Shown: positions 1-8,912, counted from the stretch's first letter. The stretch: DNA of 64,000 bases from Streptomyces spororaveus (GCF_016755875.1 NZ_BNED01000005.1:5346001-5410000); one strand, 5' to 3'. Program-made: numbers and translations. The notes: generated by a model from the letters alone, not told the origin.

Positions 1-1
1 C

Positions 2-1543
2 GCCCTGCACCGCGCCGCCTACCTGCTCTACCAGGACCGGCGCCGCTACTCCGGCGGCATCCTGATCGTCTCGCCGACCCCGCTGCTCGTCGCGTACACC
101 GAGGGCGTGCTGCCCTCGCTCGGCGAGGAGGGCCAGGTGGCCATCCGGGCGCTGGGCTCGCTCGTCGACGGCGCCGAGGCCACCACCTACGACTCCCCGG
201 CCGTGGCCCGCATCAAGGGCTCCTCCCGGATGCTCAAGGTGCTCCGCAAGGCCGTACGCGGCGCGCTGGAGCTCGGCGGCGCCCCCGACCGGCTGCGCGT
301 GGTGGCCTTCGGCCGCCGCCAGGAGCTGGAGGCCGACGAGCTGAACCGGATCCGGCAGAACGTGCTCGGCGGCACCGCCCCGGTCAACCTGCTGCGCCCG
401 CGCGCCCGCAAGCTGCTGCTCGACGCCCTCTACGCGAAGTCCGGCGGCGCCGGCCGGCACAGCGACCCGGAGCTGGCCGCCGAACTGCGCTCCGCCTTCG
501 ACGAGGACATCTCCACCGAGGACGCCTTCATCGGCTTCCTGAACGCCTGGTGGCCCGAGCTGACCCCGCGCACGGTGCTCGCCGCGCTCGCCGACGAGCG
601 CCACCTCGGCCGCTGGTCGCGCCGGGACCTCAACCCGCGCGAGAGCCGCCAGCTGGCCCGCTCGCTGCGCCGGGTGGGCCCCGACGGCAAGGGTCCCCTG
701 TCGGTGCACGACGTGGCGCTCCTCGACGAGCTCCAGCAGCTGCTCGGCGCCCCGGCGCGGCCGAAGCGCAGACGGGAGATGGACCCGCTCGACCAGCTCA
801 GCGGGCTGGAGGAGCTGATGCCGACCCGCGAGGAGACCCAGTGGGAGCGGGCCGAGCGGCTCGCGGCGGAGCGCACCGAGTACGCGCACGTCATCGTCGA
901 CGAGGCCCAGGACCTGACCCCCATGCAGTGGCGGATGGTGGGCCGCCGGGGCCGGCACGGCACCTGGACGGTGGTCGGCGACCCGGCGCAGTCCTCCTGG
1001 ACGGACCCGGAGGAGGCGGCCGCGGCCCGGGACGAGGCCCTGGGCTCCCGGCCGCGGCGGCGCTTCACGCTCACGGTGAACTACCGCAACCCGGCCGAGG
1101 TCGCCGAGGTGGCCTCCCGCGTGCTGCGTCTGGCGATGCCCGGCATGGAGCCGCCGTCGGCGGTGCGCTCCACGGGCCTGGAGCCCCGTTTCACGGCCGC
1201 CGGCGGCGATCTCGCCGCCGCGGTCCGGGAGGAGACCCGGCTGCTGCTGGAGCAGGTGGACGGCACGGTCGGCGTGGTCGTGGCGATGGACCGGCGCGCG
1301 GAGGCCGCGGGGTGGCTCGCGGACCTCGGCGAGCGGGCGGTGGCGCTGGGCAGCCTGGAGGCCAAGGGCCTGGAGTACGACGCCACGGTGGTCGTCTCCC
1401 CGGCGGAGATCGCGGACGAGTCCCCGGCGGGTCTGCGGGTGCTGTACGTGGCGCTGACGCGTGCGACGCAGCAGCTGACGGTCGTCTCGGCCGAGCGGGA
1501 CAAGCCGGACGCGGACGGGGTGGCGGAGCTGCTCCTGCCGTAG
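2..1543 (+). CDS. HelD-type SF1 helicase / RNA polymerase-recycling ATPase, 3' part
   Basis: The frame is open from the window edge, so the N-terminus and the Walker A motif lie outside. The visible 513 residues start just after the P-loop region (ALHRAAYLLYQDRRRYSGG). They contain UvrD-like motif II (VIVDEAQDLTPMQW), motif III (WTVVGDPAQSSW), motif IV (LTVNYRNPAEVAEV), motif V (GSLEAKGLEYDATVVVSP) and motif VI (LYVALTRATQQL). Proteins of this type release stalled or rifampicin-bound RNA polymerase using ATP (HelD in Bacillus and Mycobacterium, HelR in Streptomyces). The context next to malic enzyme and hupA matches, from memory, S. coelicolor SCO2952. What cannot be decided here is whether it is the class that confers rifampicin tolerance, because the N-terminal clamp region is missing. 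Confidence 0.88.
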   Translation, partial: ALHRAAYLLYQDRRRYSGGILIVSPTPLLVAYTEGVLPSLGEEGQVAIRALGSLVDGAEATTYDSPAVARIKGSSRMLKVLRKAVRGALELGGAPDRLRVVAFGRRQELEADELNRIRQNVLGGTAPVNLLRPRARKLLLDALYAKSGGAGRHSDPELAAELRSAFDEDISTEDAFIGFLNAWWPELTPRTVLAALADERHLGRWSRRDLNPRESRQLARSLRRVGPDGKGPLSVHDVALLDELQQLLGAPARPKRRREMDPLDQLSGLEELMPTREETQWERAERLAAERTEYAHVIVDEAQDLTPMQWRMVGRRGRHGTWTVVGDPAQSSWTDPEEAAAARDEALGSRPRRRFTLTVNYRNPAEVAEVASRVLRLAMPGMEPPSAVRSTGLEPRFTAAGGDLAAAVREETRLLLEQVDGTVGVVVAMDRRAEAAGWLADLGERAVALGSLEAKGLEYDATVVVSPAEIADESPAGLRVLYVALTRATQQLTVVSAERDKPDADGVAELLLP

Positions 1544-1663
1544 GGGCTGCCGGTGGACCGGCCGCCCGGGGCCGGGTACGTCCGGATGGGCGGCGGCCGG
1601 GAGCGTGGTGCTCCGATACGTACGCGAGCAGGGGGATCACATTCGGCGATCCTTTGTTAGCCT

Positions 1664-1812
1664 GGGTACGGCACCGACTCGATCCAAGCCCCCGGGCCCA
1701 ACCTTCGTCGCTCAGAGCGACCACTTGCCGCGAGGCGAGCATGGCGGGTCGGTGTCGTCAGCGTATGAATCACCAGGTCCGCGTCCCCCACCAGTGGGGG
1801 GCGCGGACCTGT
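1664..1812 (+). ncRNA. Candidate small RNA between helD and malic enzyme
   Basis: The 457-base gap between the helicase and malic enzyme has a plausible -10 box (TAGCCT, 1658-1663). About 110 bases later comes a very strong hairpin (1775-1810), and no coding frame lies between them. That is the layout of a short independent transcript. I recall an expressed small RNA reported in the equivalent S. coelicolor spacer, but cannot confirm it. The alternative is a long 5' leader of the malic enzyme gene, read through the hairpin. Coordinates are estimates. Confidence 0.3.
1775..1810 (+). terminator. Strong hairpin downstream of helD
   Basis: The arms AGGTCCGCGTCCCCCA and TGGGGGGCGCGGACCT form a 16-bp stem with one G-U pair and a four-base loop. 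No U-tract follows, as is usual in Streptomyces. It could end the helicase transcript or the candidate small RNA. Confidence 0.6.
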
Positions 1813-2000
1813 TTCGTATGACCCCACCATTCCGAACGCTCCTGGTATCTCGTATGGTGGAAGAGTCTTTCCGAATTTTGTAGCTGGTTACCTTGTACTG
1901 GCTGGTAGGTGGGACGATCGGACAACAGGTCCTGCCGCACCTGCTGTGCAGCGGGGCTCTGTGTGTTACAGCGAACCAGGGACAGAAGAGGAACACGGCC

Positions 2001-3404
2001 ATGGCAACGGCGCCCAGCGTCTCGTATTCGATGACGGTCCGTCTGGAAGTGCCCGCGAGCGGAACCGCGGTCTCCCAGCTCACCACCGCCGTGGAGTCCT
2101 CCGGCGGATCGGTCACCGGCCTCGACGTGACCGCATCCGGCCACGAGAAGCTCCGGATCGACGTGACCATCGCCGCGACCTCCACCGCGCACGCGGACGA
2201 GATCGTCGAGAAGCTGCGCGGCATCGAGGGCGTCAGCCTCGGCAAGGTCTCCGACCGCACCTTCCTGATGCACCTCGGCGGCAAGATCGAGATGGCGTCC
2301 AAGCACCCCATCCGCAACCGTGACGACCTCTCCATGATCTACACCCCGGGCGTGGCCCGCGTGTGCATGGCGATCGCCGAGAACCCCGAGGACGCGCGCC
2401 GCCTCACCATCAAGCGCAACACCGTCGCAGTCGTGACGGACGGCTCCGCCGTGCTGGGCCTGGGCAACATCGGCCCGATGGCCGCCATGCCGGTCATGGA
2501 GGGCAAGGCGGCCCTCTTCAAGCGCTTCGCCGACATCGACGCCTGGCCGATCTGCCTGGACACCCAGGACCCCGACGAGATCGTGGCCGCCGTGAAGGCC
2601 ATCGCCCCCGGCTTCGCGGGCATCAACCTGGAGGACATCTCCGCGCCGCGCTGCTTCGAGATCGAGGCCCGGCTGCGCGAGGCCCTCGACATCCCCGTCT
2701 TCCACGACGACCAGCACGGCACCGCGATCGTCGTGCTCGCGGCGCTCACCAACGCACTGCGCGTGGTGGGCAAGGCAGTTGGCGACGTCAAGGTCGTCAT
2801 GTCGGGTGCCGGCGCGGCCGGTACGGCCATCCTCAAGCTGCTCCTCGCCGCGGGCGTCAAGAACGCGGTGAGCGCCGACATCCACGGCGTCGTGCACGCG
2901 GACCGCCCCGACCTGGTCGACGCGGCCGCGGACTCCCCGCTGCGCTGGATCGCCGACAACACCAACCCCGAGGGCTACACGGGCACGCTGAAGGAAGCCG
3001 TGGTCGGCGCCGACGTGTTCATCGGCGTCTCGGCCCCGAACGTGCTCTCCGGCGAGGACGTCGCCGCGATGGCGGAAGGCGCGATCGTGTTCGCGCTCGC
3101 GAACCCGGACCCGGAGGTCGACCCGGCCGTCGCCCGCCAGACCGCCGCCGTCGTGGCCACCGGGCGCTCCGACTTCCCGAACCAGATCAACAACGTGCTG
3201 GTCTTCCCGGGTGTCTTCCGCGGTCTGCTGGACGCTCAGTCCCGCACCGTGAACACGGAGATGATGCTGGCCGCCGCGAGCGCGCTGGCGGACGTCGTGG
3301 GCGAGGACGAGCTGAACGCGAACTACATCATCCCGTCGGTGTTCAACGACAAGGTCGCGGGCGCGGTCGCGGGCGCCGTCCGCAAGGCCGCCGCGGGGGC
3401 CTGA
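2001..3404 (+). CDS. NAD-dependent malic enzyme with N-terminal ACT-like domain
   Basis: This gene encodes a 467-residue malate dehydrogenase (oxaloacetate-decarboxylating), converting malate to pyruvate and CO2 at the link between the TCA cycle and glycolysis. Residues ~6-80 form an ACT-like regulatory domain (SYSMTVRLEVPASG). The catalytic part has the family signatures YTPGVA, TDGSAVLGLGNIGP with the malate and metal region, HDDQHGTAIV, and a Rossmann-like VVMSGAGAAGTAI nucleotide-binding loop. FPNQINNVLVFPG near the C-terminus is also typical. ATG 2001 is preceded by AGAAGAGGAA, so upstream in-frame starts were not used. The S. coelicolor orthologue (SCO2951, from memory) was described as NAD-specific; cofactor choice here is inferred from that similarity only. 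Confidence 0.93.
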   Translation: MATAPSVSYSMTVRLEVPASGTAVSQLTTAVESSGGSVTGLDVTASGHEKLRIDVTIAATSTAHADEIVEKLRGIEGVSLGKVSDRTFLMHLGGKIEMASKHPIRNRDDLSMIYTPGVARVCMAIAENPEDARRLTIKRNTVAVVTDGSAVLGLGNIGPMAAMPVMEGKAALFKRFADIDAWPICLDTQDPDEIVAAVKAIAPGFAGINLEDISAPRCFEIEARLREALDIPVFHDDQHGTAIVVLAALTNALRVVGKAVGDVKVVMSGAGAAGTAILKLLLAAGVKNAVSADIHGVVHADRPDLVDAAADSPLRWIADNTNPEGYTGTLKEAVVGADVFIGVSAPNVLSGEDVAAMAEGAIVFALANPDPEVDPAVARQTAAVVATGRSDFPNQINNVLVFPGVFRGLLDAQSRTVNTEMMLAAASALADVVGEDELNANYIIPSVFNDKVAGAVAGAVRKAAAGA

Positions 3405-3643
3405 GCCCCGCTGTGACGGCCCTCACGGCGCTCCGATCCCGGCGCGTCGCGGGATGCGGGCCCGACGGGCCGCCTCTAGGGTTGCGGGGATGCCCGCGAG
3501 GTCCGCGGTCCGCAGCGGCGTGTGAGCGACGGCGTGGACGGAGCGTCACCGCGGCGTGACTGTGGCGCTTTTCGTGTGACCCCGACGGGTGCCGGATTGG
3601 CTTTCCCGCCGCTGGTGGGGGCAGGATGCGTAACCGGGCGAGA

Positions 3644-3662
3644 GGGTCTGACGTTCAGACCC
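3644..3662. promoter_or_regulatory. Inverted repeat in the hupA upstream region
   Basis: GGGTCTGA and TCAGACCC flank a three-base centre about 85 bases before hupA. It is the only clear symmetric element in the 340-base gap 3405-3744, which otherwise holds no gene that I can support. It may be an operator or part of the hupA promoter; no clear -35/-10 pair was found. Confidence 0.3.
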
Positions 3663-3744
3663 GGGTCCGGGGACTGTCCTAGGGCCCTGGCAGCATCGGC
3701 TTCGATCTCACGCCTCTAAGGCAAGTTGAACACGGGAGTACAAC

Positions 3745-4026
3745 ATGAACCGCAGTGAGCTGGTGGCCGCTCTGTCCGAGCGCGCCGAGGTGACCCGCAA
3801 GGACGCCGACGCCGTTCTGGCCGCGCTCGCCGAGACCGTCGGCGAGATTGTCGCCAAGGGCGACGAGAAGGTCACCATCCCCGGCTTCCTGACCTTCGAG
3901 CGCACCCACCGTGCCGCTCGCACCGCGCGCAACCCGCAGACCGGCGACCCCATCCAGATCCCGGCCGGCTACAGCGTGAAGGTCTCCGCGGGCTCCAAGC
4001 TCAAGGAAGCCGCCAAGGGCAAGTAA
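3745..4026 (+). CDS. hupA: HU family nucleoid protein
   Basis: This is a 93-residue histone-like DNA-binding protein that dimerises and bends DNA non-specifically in the nucleoid. It starts MNRSELVAALSERAEVTRK, the usual HU N-terminal helices. The beta-arm region follows (GFLTFERTHRAARTARNPQ, then TGDPIQIPA), with the conserved Arg-Asn-Pro-x-Thr-Gly that intercalates at the DNA kink. Length equals that of the short HU of vegetative growth; the sporulation paralogue HupS would carry a Lys/Ala-rich tail that is absent here. The start ATG has CACGGGAGTACAAC upstream. Monocistronic, ended by hairpins on its 3' side. Confidence 0.95.
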   Translation: MNRSELVAALSERAEVTRKDADAVLAALAETVGEIVAKGDEKVTIPGFLTFERTHRAARTARNPQTGDPIQIPAGYSVKVSAGSKLKEAAKGK

Positions 4027-4090
4027 GTCCTGCCCCGGCGCCGAAGGCCGCGCAGGCCTTTGGAACGGCAGTAGTACGCAGAACGACGAT

Positions 4091-4121
4091 GGGCGGTCAC
4101 CCCCGGGCGGGGTGGCCGCCC
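4091..4121 (+). terminator. hupA terminator
   Basis: GGGCGGTCACCCC pairs with GGGGTGGCCGCCC (13 bp, one G-U pair), 65 bases after the hupA stop and followed by TTCGGT. Confidence 0.6.
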
Positions 4122-4328
4122 TTCGGTCTGTCCGGGGCCGGACGGGCCGGGGCCGCACCCGAGCCGCCCCGCGGGCCTGGCAGGCCCTGTGAGGGCCCGT
4201 CAGGGGCCTGGCGGGGCCCACGTATGCCCGCGGCATGTCCCGCCGGACCGCCGGCGGCTCCGTACGGGCCTCACGGGATCCGTGCGGCCGCCGTACGGGC
4301 CTTCGGGCCCGGCCGCGGCGGGCCCGGG

Positions 4329-4378
4329 GTACGCGGAAGCCCCCCGGCCCTGTGGGGGACCGGGGGGCTTCCGCGTAC
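4329..4378. terminator. Bidirectional terminator between hupA and murA
   Basis: A perfect 19-bp stem, GTACGCGGAAGCCCCCCGG (4329-4347) with its complement at 4360-4378, lies just after the murA stop. It lies in the convergent 383-base gap 4027-4409. The rest of that gap is GC-rich with smaller inverted repeats and no gene. Confidence 0.75.
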
Positions 4379-4409
4379 GCGAGCCGCCGCGACGTGCGCG
4401 CGGCGGGGC

Positions 4410-5753
4410 TCAGACGAGCTCGCCGCCCGGCAGCTCGACCTTCGCGCCGAGTTCCACGAGCTTCTCCATGAAGTTCTCGTAGCCGCGGTTGATCAGGTCG
4501 ATGCCGTGGACCCGCGAGGTGCCCTCGGCGGCCAGGGCCGCGATCAGGTACGAGAATCCGCCGCGCAGGTCGGGGATGACCAGGTCGGCGCCCTGCAGCT
4601 TGGTGGGGCCGGAGACGACCGCCGAGTGCAGGAAGTTGCGCTGGCCGAAGCGGCAGGCGCTGCCGCCCAGGCACTCGCGGTACAGCTGGATGTGAGCACC
4701 CATCTGGTTGAGCGCCGAGGTGAAGCCGAGCCGGGACTCGTAGACCGTCTCGTGGACGATCGACAGGCCGGAGGCCTGCGTCAGGGCCACGACGAGCGGC
4801 TGCTGCCAGTCGGTCTGGAAGCCGGGGTGCACGTCCGTCTCCAGCGCGATGGCCTTCAGCGGGCCGCCCGGGTGCCAGAAGCGGATGCCGTCGTCGTCGA
4901 TCTCGAACGCCCCGCCGACGCGGCGGAAGGTGTTCAGGAAGGTCATCATCGAGCGCTGCTGGGCACCGCGCACGTAGATGTTGCCGCCGGTGGCGAGCGC
5001 CGCGGAAGCCCAGGAGGCGGCTTCCAGGCGGTCCGGGAGGGCCTTGTGGTTGTAACCGCCGAGGCGGTCGACGCCCGTGATCCGGATCGTCCGGTCGGTG
5101 TCGACGGAGATGATCGCGCCCATCTTCTGCAGGACGCAGATGAGGTCCTCGATCTCCGGCTCCACCGCGGCGTTGCTGAGCTCGGTGACGCCCTCGGCCA
5201 GGACGGCCGTCAGCAGCACCTGCTCGGTCGAGCCGACCGACGGGTAGGGGAGGCGGATCTTGCAGCCGCGCAGGCGCTGCGGGGCTTCCAGGTACTGGCC
5301 GCCCTCGCGCTTCTCGATGGTCGCGCCGAACTGGCGGAGCACGTCGAAGTGGAAGTCGATCGGCCGGCCGCCGATGTCGCAGCCGCCCAGGCCCGGGATG
5401 AAGGCGTGGCCGAGCCGGTGCAGCAGGGGGCCGCAGAACAGGATCGGGATGCGCGAGGAGCCCGCGTGGGCGTCGATGTCGGCGACGTTCGCGCTCTCGA
5501 CGTGGGTGGGGTCGAGCACGAGCTCGCCCGGCTCCTCGCCGGGACGGACCGTCACCCCGTGCAGCTGGAGCAGCCCGCGGACGACGCGCACGTCACGGAT
5601 GTCGGGAACGTTGCGCAGCCGGCTGGGTTCGCTGCCGAGCAGAGCGGCGACCATGGCCTTGGGCACGAGGTTCTTCGCACCACGGACACGGATCTCGCCC
5701 TCGAGCGGGGTACCGCCGTGGACAAGCAGTACATCGTCACTGATGCCGGTCAT
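4410..5753 (-). CDS. murA: UDP-N-acetylglucosamine 1-carboxyvinyltransferase
   Basis: MurA transfers enolpyruvate from PEP to UDP-GlcNAc, the first committed step of peptidoglycan synthesis in the cytoplasm. The 447-residue protein shows RVRGAKNLVPK with the substrate-binding Lys27-Asn28. It keeps the catalytic loop LGGCDIGGRP with Cys125, the residue alkylated by fosfomycin, so the enzyme should be fosfomycin-sensitive in principle. I chose ATG 5753 (MTGISDDVLLVHGG), where homology begins; an upstream ATG would add 20 unrelated residues. Transcribed alone against hupA. It corresponds from memory to the main MurA of S. coelicolor (SCO2949). Confidence 0.95.
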   Translation of the reverse strand: MTGISDDVLLVHGGTPLEGEIRVRGAKNLVPKAMVAALLGSEPSRLRNVPDIRDVRVVRGLLQLHGVTVRPGEEPGELVLDPTHVESANVADIDAHAGSSRIPILFCGPLLHRLGHAFIPGLGGCDIGGRPIDFHFDVLRQFGATIEKREGGQYLEAPQRLRGCKIRLPYPSVGSTEQVLLTAVLAEGVTELSNAAVEPEIEDLICVLQKMGAIISVDTDRTIRITGVDRLGGYNHKALPDRLEAASWASAALATGGNIYVRGAQQRSMMTFLNTFRRVGGAFEIDDDGIRFWHPGGPLKAIALETDVHPGFQTDWQQPLVVALTQASGLSIVHETVYESRLGFTSALNQMGAHIQLYRECLGGSACRFGQRNFLHSAVVSGPTKLQGADLVIPDLRGGFSYLIAALAAEGTSRVHGIDLINRGYENFMEKLVELGAKVELPGGELV

Positions 5754-5837
5754 GAATCTCGCGTTCCGGAGAGGGGTGGGCAGGGGGCCAGGGAAAAGGG
5801 TAAGGGCCATCACCCCCTTGTTCGTAAGGCCGACGTG

Positions 5838-5866
5838 GCCGTAGGACTGTCATGAATTCGGCACAA
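5838..5866 (-). promoter_or_regulatory. Possible murA promoter
   Basis: On the minus strand TTGTGC and TACGGC are separated by 17 bases, which would give a leader of roughly 75 bases. An imperfect inverted repeat (CAACACCCTCCG with CGGAGTGTTG, about 5864-5899) overlaps the -35 end. The -10 match is weak. Confidence 0.3.
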
Positions 5867-6016
5867 CACCCTCCGTATCCACCACATGGCGGAGTGTTGC
5901 GTTCCGCCTACTCCGTCCGTGCGCGCTCCTCGCTGCTGCCGTGCGCCCTGAGCTGCGATCGATCCGATCTTCCCGCCCGCTCCCCGGAATCGGCCGATGT
6001 GCGGGATCATGGCGGC

Positions 6017-6577
6017 ATGACCGAGGTGTCCTCCCTCACAGGGCGGCTGCTCGTGGCCACCCCCGCCCTCGCGGACCCGAACTTCGACCGCGCGGTCGTG
6101 CTGCTGCTCGACCACGACGAGCAGGGCTCCCTCGGCGTGGTCCTGAACAGGCCGACCCCCGTGGGCGTCGGCGACGTCCTGCTGCCCTGGGCGCCCCTGG
6201 CCGGCTCCCCCGGGGTGGTCTTCCAGGGCGGGCCGGTGGCCATGGACTCGGCCCTGGGCCTGGCGGTGATCCCGGGCGAGGAGGGTCCGCTCGGCTGGCG
6301 CCGCGTGCACGGGGCGATCGGGCTGGTCGACCTGGAGATGCCGCCGGAGCTGCTGGCGGCGGCCCTGGGCGGCCTGCGGATCTTCGCGGGCTACTCCGGC
6401 TGGGGCCCGGGCCAGCTGGAGACGGAGCTCGGCGAGGGTGCCTGGTACGTGGTGGAGTCGGAGCCCGGGGACGTGTCCTTCCCGGACCCGGAGCGGCTGT
6501 GGCGGGCGGTGCTGCGCCGCCAGCGGAGCGAGCTCGCGATGGTCGCCACCTATCCGGACGACCCGTCGCTCAACTGA
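6017..6577 (+). CDS. YqgE/AlgH family protein (UPF0301)
   Basis: This is a 186-residue protein with the family core: LTGRLLVATPALADPNFDRA at residues 6-25, then VLLLDHDEQGSLGVVLNRP, FQGGPVAMDSALGL and the GYSGWGPGQLE loop. The family is widespread and its biochemical role is unknown, although AlgH was first linked to alginate regulation in Pseudomonas. ATG 6017 starts directly before the conserved N-terminus; longer in-frame starts add an unrelated Arg/Ser-rich stretch. It lies divergent to murA and 29 bases before the DUF3039 gene. Confidence 0.9.
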   Translation: MTEVSSLTGRLLVATPALADPNFDRAVVLLLDHDEQGSLGVVLNRPTPVGVGDVLLPWAPLAGSPGVVFQGGPVAMDSALGLAVIPGEEGPLGWRRVHGAIGLVDLEMPPELLAAALGGLRIFAGYSGWGPGQLETELGEGAWYVVESEPGDVSFPDPERLWRAVLRRQRSELAMVATYPDDPSLN

Positions 6578-6593
6578 CGGGCGCGGGGTTAAG

Positions 6594-6599
6594 TACCCT
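6594..6599 (+). promoter_or_regulatory. -10 box of a probable leaderless promoter
   Basis: TACCCT lies seven bases before the ATG at 6607, where no Shine-Dalgarno sequence is present, so transcription would begin at or near the start codon. Confidence 0.4.
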
Positions 6600-6606
6600 G
6601 GGTTCC

Positions 6607-6891
6607 ATGAGCACTCTTGAGCCCGAGCGCGGGACTGGCACGGGGACCCTCGTAGAGCCGACGCCGCAGGTGTCGCACGGTGACGGCGACCACGAGCGCT
6701 TCGCCCACTACGTCCAGAAGGACAAGATCATGGCGAGCGCGCTCGACGGGACCCCCGTCGTCGCGCTCTGCGGCAAGGTCTGGGTACCGGGCCGGGACCC
6801 GAAGAAGTACCCGGTCTGCCCCATGTGCAAGGAGATCTACGAGTCCATGGGCCCCGGCGGGGACAAGGACAAGGGCGGCAAGGACCAGTAG
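6607..6891 (+). CDS. DUF3039 family protein
   Basis: This is a 94-residue acidic, soluble protein. Its core reads HERFAHYVQKDKIMASALDG, then TPVVALCGKVWVPGRDPKKY and PVCPMCKEIYE. The single Cys plus the following CxxC could bind a metal, but that is inferred. The family is conserved in Actinobacteria and has no assigned function. The C-terminus is a Gly/Lys/Asp tail. No ribosome-binding site precedes the ATG; a TACCCT box seven bases upstream suggests a leaderless message. Ended by a clear terminator. Confidence 0.85.
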   Translation: MSTLEPERGTGTGTLVEPTPQVSHGDGDHERFAHYVQKDKIMASALDGTPVVALCGKVWVPGRDPKKYPVCPMCKEIYESMGPGGDKDKGGKDQ

Positions 6892-6926
6892 TCCGGCCTC
6901 CGGCCCCTCCTTCTTCCGCGGGACCG

Positions 6927-6963
6927 AGACCCCCGGCGCGCCACCGCGCGTCCGGGGGTCTTT
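6927..6963 (+). terminator. Terminator after the DUF3039 gene
   Basis: AGACCCCCGG and CCGGGGGTCT form a 10-bp stem, with CGCG/CGCG extending it inside, followed by TT. Confidence 0.7.
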
Positions 6964-7064
6964 GCCGTGCCCGCACGGCGCGTTAGGGTCTGCGCGACGA
7001 GCGCCCTGCGGAACGAGCGTTGCGCAGGACGCAACAGGCGCACGCAGTCGTGAAGGGCTCACGC

Positions 7065-8702
7065 ATGGACCTGATCCCCGCACCCCGGATCGCACTTCCC
7101 GACGAGGCCGGGCGCCGCTTCCCGTTCGGGCCGCAGCCGGTCCTGGACGCCGGTCCGGGAACCGGCACGGCAGCGCGCTGGCTGCGGCGCGAGCTGGGGG
7201 CCGCCACCGGCTGGGAGCTGCCCGCCGCCGCGGCCGGCGTCACCGCCGAGCTGCGGCTGCGCCTCGACCCGGACGGCGCGTGGGACCGCGGGCCGGAGTC
7301 GTACCGCATCGACATCGGCCCGGACGGGGCGGAGCTGACGGGCGCCTCGCCGGCCGGACTGTTCTGGGGCGCCCAGACGCTGCGTCAGCTGCTCGGACCC
7401 GACGCGTACCGCAGGGCGCCGCTGCCCGGCCGCACGTGGAGCCTGCCGTACGCCTCGGTCGTGGACGGCCCGCGGTTCGGCTGGCGCGGGATGATGCTGG
7501 ACGTGGCCCGGCACTTCATGCCCAAGGACGGAGTGCTGCGCTACATCGACCTGCTCGCCGCGCACAAGCTCAACGTGCTGCACCTGCACCTGACCGACGA
7601 CCAGGGCTGGCGGATCGAGATCAAGCGCCACCCGCGGCTGACCGAGGTCGGCGGGTGGCGCCCGCGAAGCCGGTGGGGCCACCGGGCCTCGCCGCTGTGG
7701 AACGAGACCCCGCACGGCGGCTTCTACACCCAGGACGACATCCGCGAGATCGTCGCGTACGCCGCCGAGCGGCACGTCCGGGTGGTCCCGGAGATCGACG
7801 TGCCGGGGCATTCGCAGGCCGCGATCGCCGCGTACCCGGAGCTGGGCAACACCGACGTCGTCGACACCGCGGCGCTCGGCGTGTGGGACGACTGGGGGAT
7901 CACCGAGAACGTGCTCGCGCCCACCGAGGCGGTGCTGCGGTTCTACGAGGGGGTCTTCGAGGAGGTGCTGGAGCTGTTCCCGGCCGAGGTCTCACCCTTC
8001 GTGCACGTGGGCGGGGACGAATGCCCCAAGGCGCAGTGGAAGGCCTCCGCGGCCGCGCAGGAGCGCATCCGCGAGCTGGGCGTGGACGGGGAGGATGGGC
8101 TGCAGTCCTGGTTCGTCCGGCACTTCGACGGCTGGCTCACGGCGCGCGGGCGGCGGCTGATCGGCTGGGACGAGATCCTGGAGGGCGGCCTCGCGGAGGG
8201 CGCCGCCGTGTCCTCCTGGCGCGGCTGCGCGGGCGGGATCGCCGCCGCCGAGGCCGGGCACGACGTGGTCATGTGCCCCGAGCAGCAGGTGTACCTGGAC
8301 CACCGGCAGGCGGGCGGCGCCGACGAGCCGATGCCCATCGGGTACGTGCGCACGCTGGAGGACGTCTACCGCTTCGAGCCGGTGCCGCCGAAGCTGTCGC
8401 CGGAGGCCGCCGCCCGGGTGCTGGGCGCGCAGGCCAACGTGTGGACCGAGGTGATGGAGAACCAGGACCGGGTCGACTACCAGGTCTTCCCGCGGCTGGT
8501 GGCCTTCGCCGAGGTGGTGTGGTCGTGGCAGCCCGAGCCCGGGGAGCGCGACTTCGCCGGGTTCGAGGGGCGGATGGCCGCGCACTACGCGCGGTTGGCC
8601 GCTCAGGGGGTCGATTACCGGCCGCCGGGCGGGCCGTTGCCGCGGCAGCGGCGGCCCGGTGTGCTCGGACGCCCGATCGAGGGCGCGCCCCCGAACGTGT
8701 GA
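7065..8702 (+). CDS. Beta-N-acetylhexosaminidase (GH20)
   Basis: This 545-residue glycoside hydrolase releases terminal GlcNAc (or GalNAc) from chito-oligosaccharides. An N-terminal GH20b-like domain (~1-130) precedes the TIM barrel starting near RFGWRGMMLDVARHFM. The catalytic pair is Asp318-Glu319 in FVHVGGDECPKAQWK, acting by substrate-assisted catalysis. HLHLTDDQGWRIEIKRHPRL is also characteristic. No signal peptide is visible, so it may act inside the cell or leave by another route. ATG 7065 has GAAGGG about 9 bases upstream. GlcNAc produced here could enter the metabolism served by the NagE/NagF transporter genes at 51-54 kb, but no DasR box was seen in front of this gene. Confidence 0.92.
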   Translation: MDLIPAPRIALPDEAGRRFPFGPQPVLDAGPGTGTAARWLRRELGAATGWELPAAAAGVTAELRLRLDPDGAWDRGPESYRIDIGPDGAELTGASPAGLFWGAQTLRQLLGPDAYRRAPLPGRTWSLPYASVVDGPRFGWRGMMLDVARHFMPKDGVLRYIDLLAAHKLNVLHLHLTDDQGWRIEIKRHPRLTEVGGWRPRSRWGHRASPLWNETPHGGFYTQDDIREIVAYAAERHVRVVPEIDVPGHSQAAIAAYPELGNTDVVDTAALGVWDDWGITENVLAPTEAVLRFYEGVFEEVLELFPAEVSPFVHVGGDECPKAQWKASAAAQERIRELGVDGEDGLQSWFVRHFDGWLTARGRRLIGWDEILEGGLAEGAAVSSWRGCAGGIAAAEAGHDVVMCPEQQVYLDHRQAGGADEPMPIGYVRTLEDVYRFEPVPPKLSPEAAARVLGAQANVWTEVMENQDRVDYQVFPRLVAFAEVVWSWQPEPGERDFAGFEGRMAAHYARLAAQGVDYRPPGGPLPRQRRPGVLGRPIEGAPPNV

Positions 8703-8912
8703 CACGTGGAGGACGGCGCCGACCCGAACCGAAAGGGAACGGGAGCGGAACTCTGCCTCAATTTCCCCCGATACGGGGAAAACCGGGCAATCGGGGAGGA
8801 GGGTCGCCGAAGGCGGTGCGACAGGGCCGTACGGCCCGTACGGGGCACCGCGCCCGGGGCCGGACGCAGGGGGCGGACCCTCGCGCCGGGCGGGCCGGAA
8901 GATGTGCCAGAG

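Noticed and set aside
4089..5855. A 588-codon plus-strand frame opposite murA.
   Set aside because: murA on the other strand is complete and conserved; the plus-strand product has no domain and runs through the terminator hairpins.
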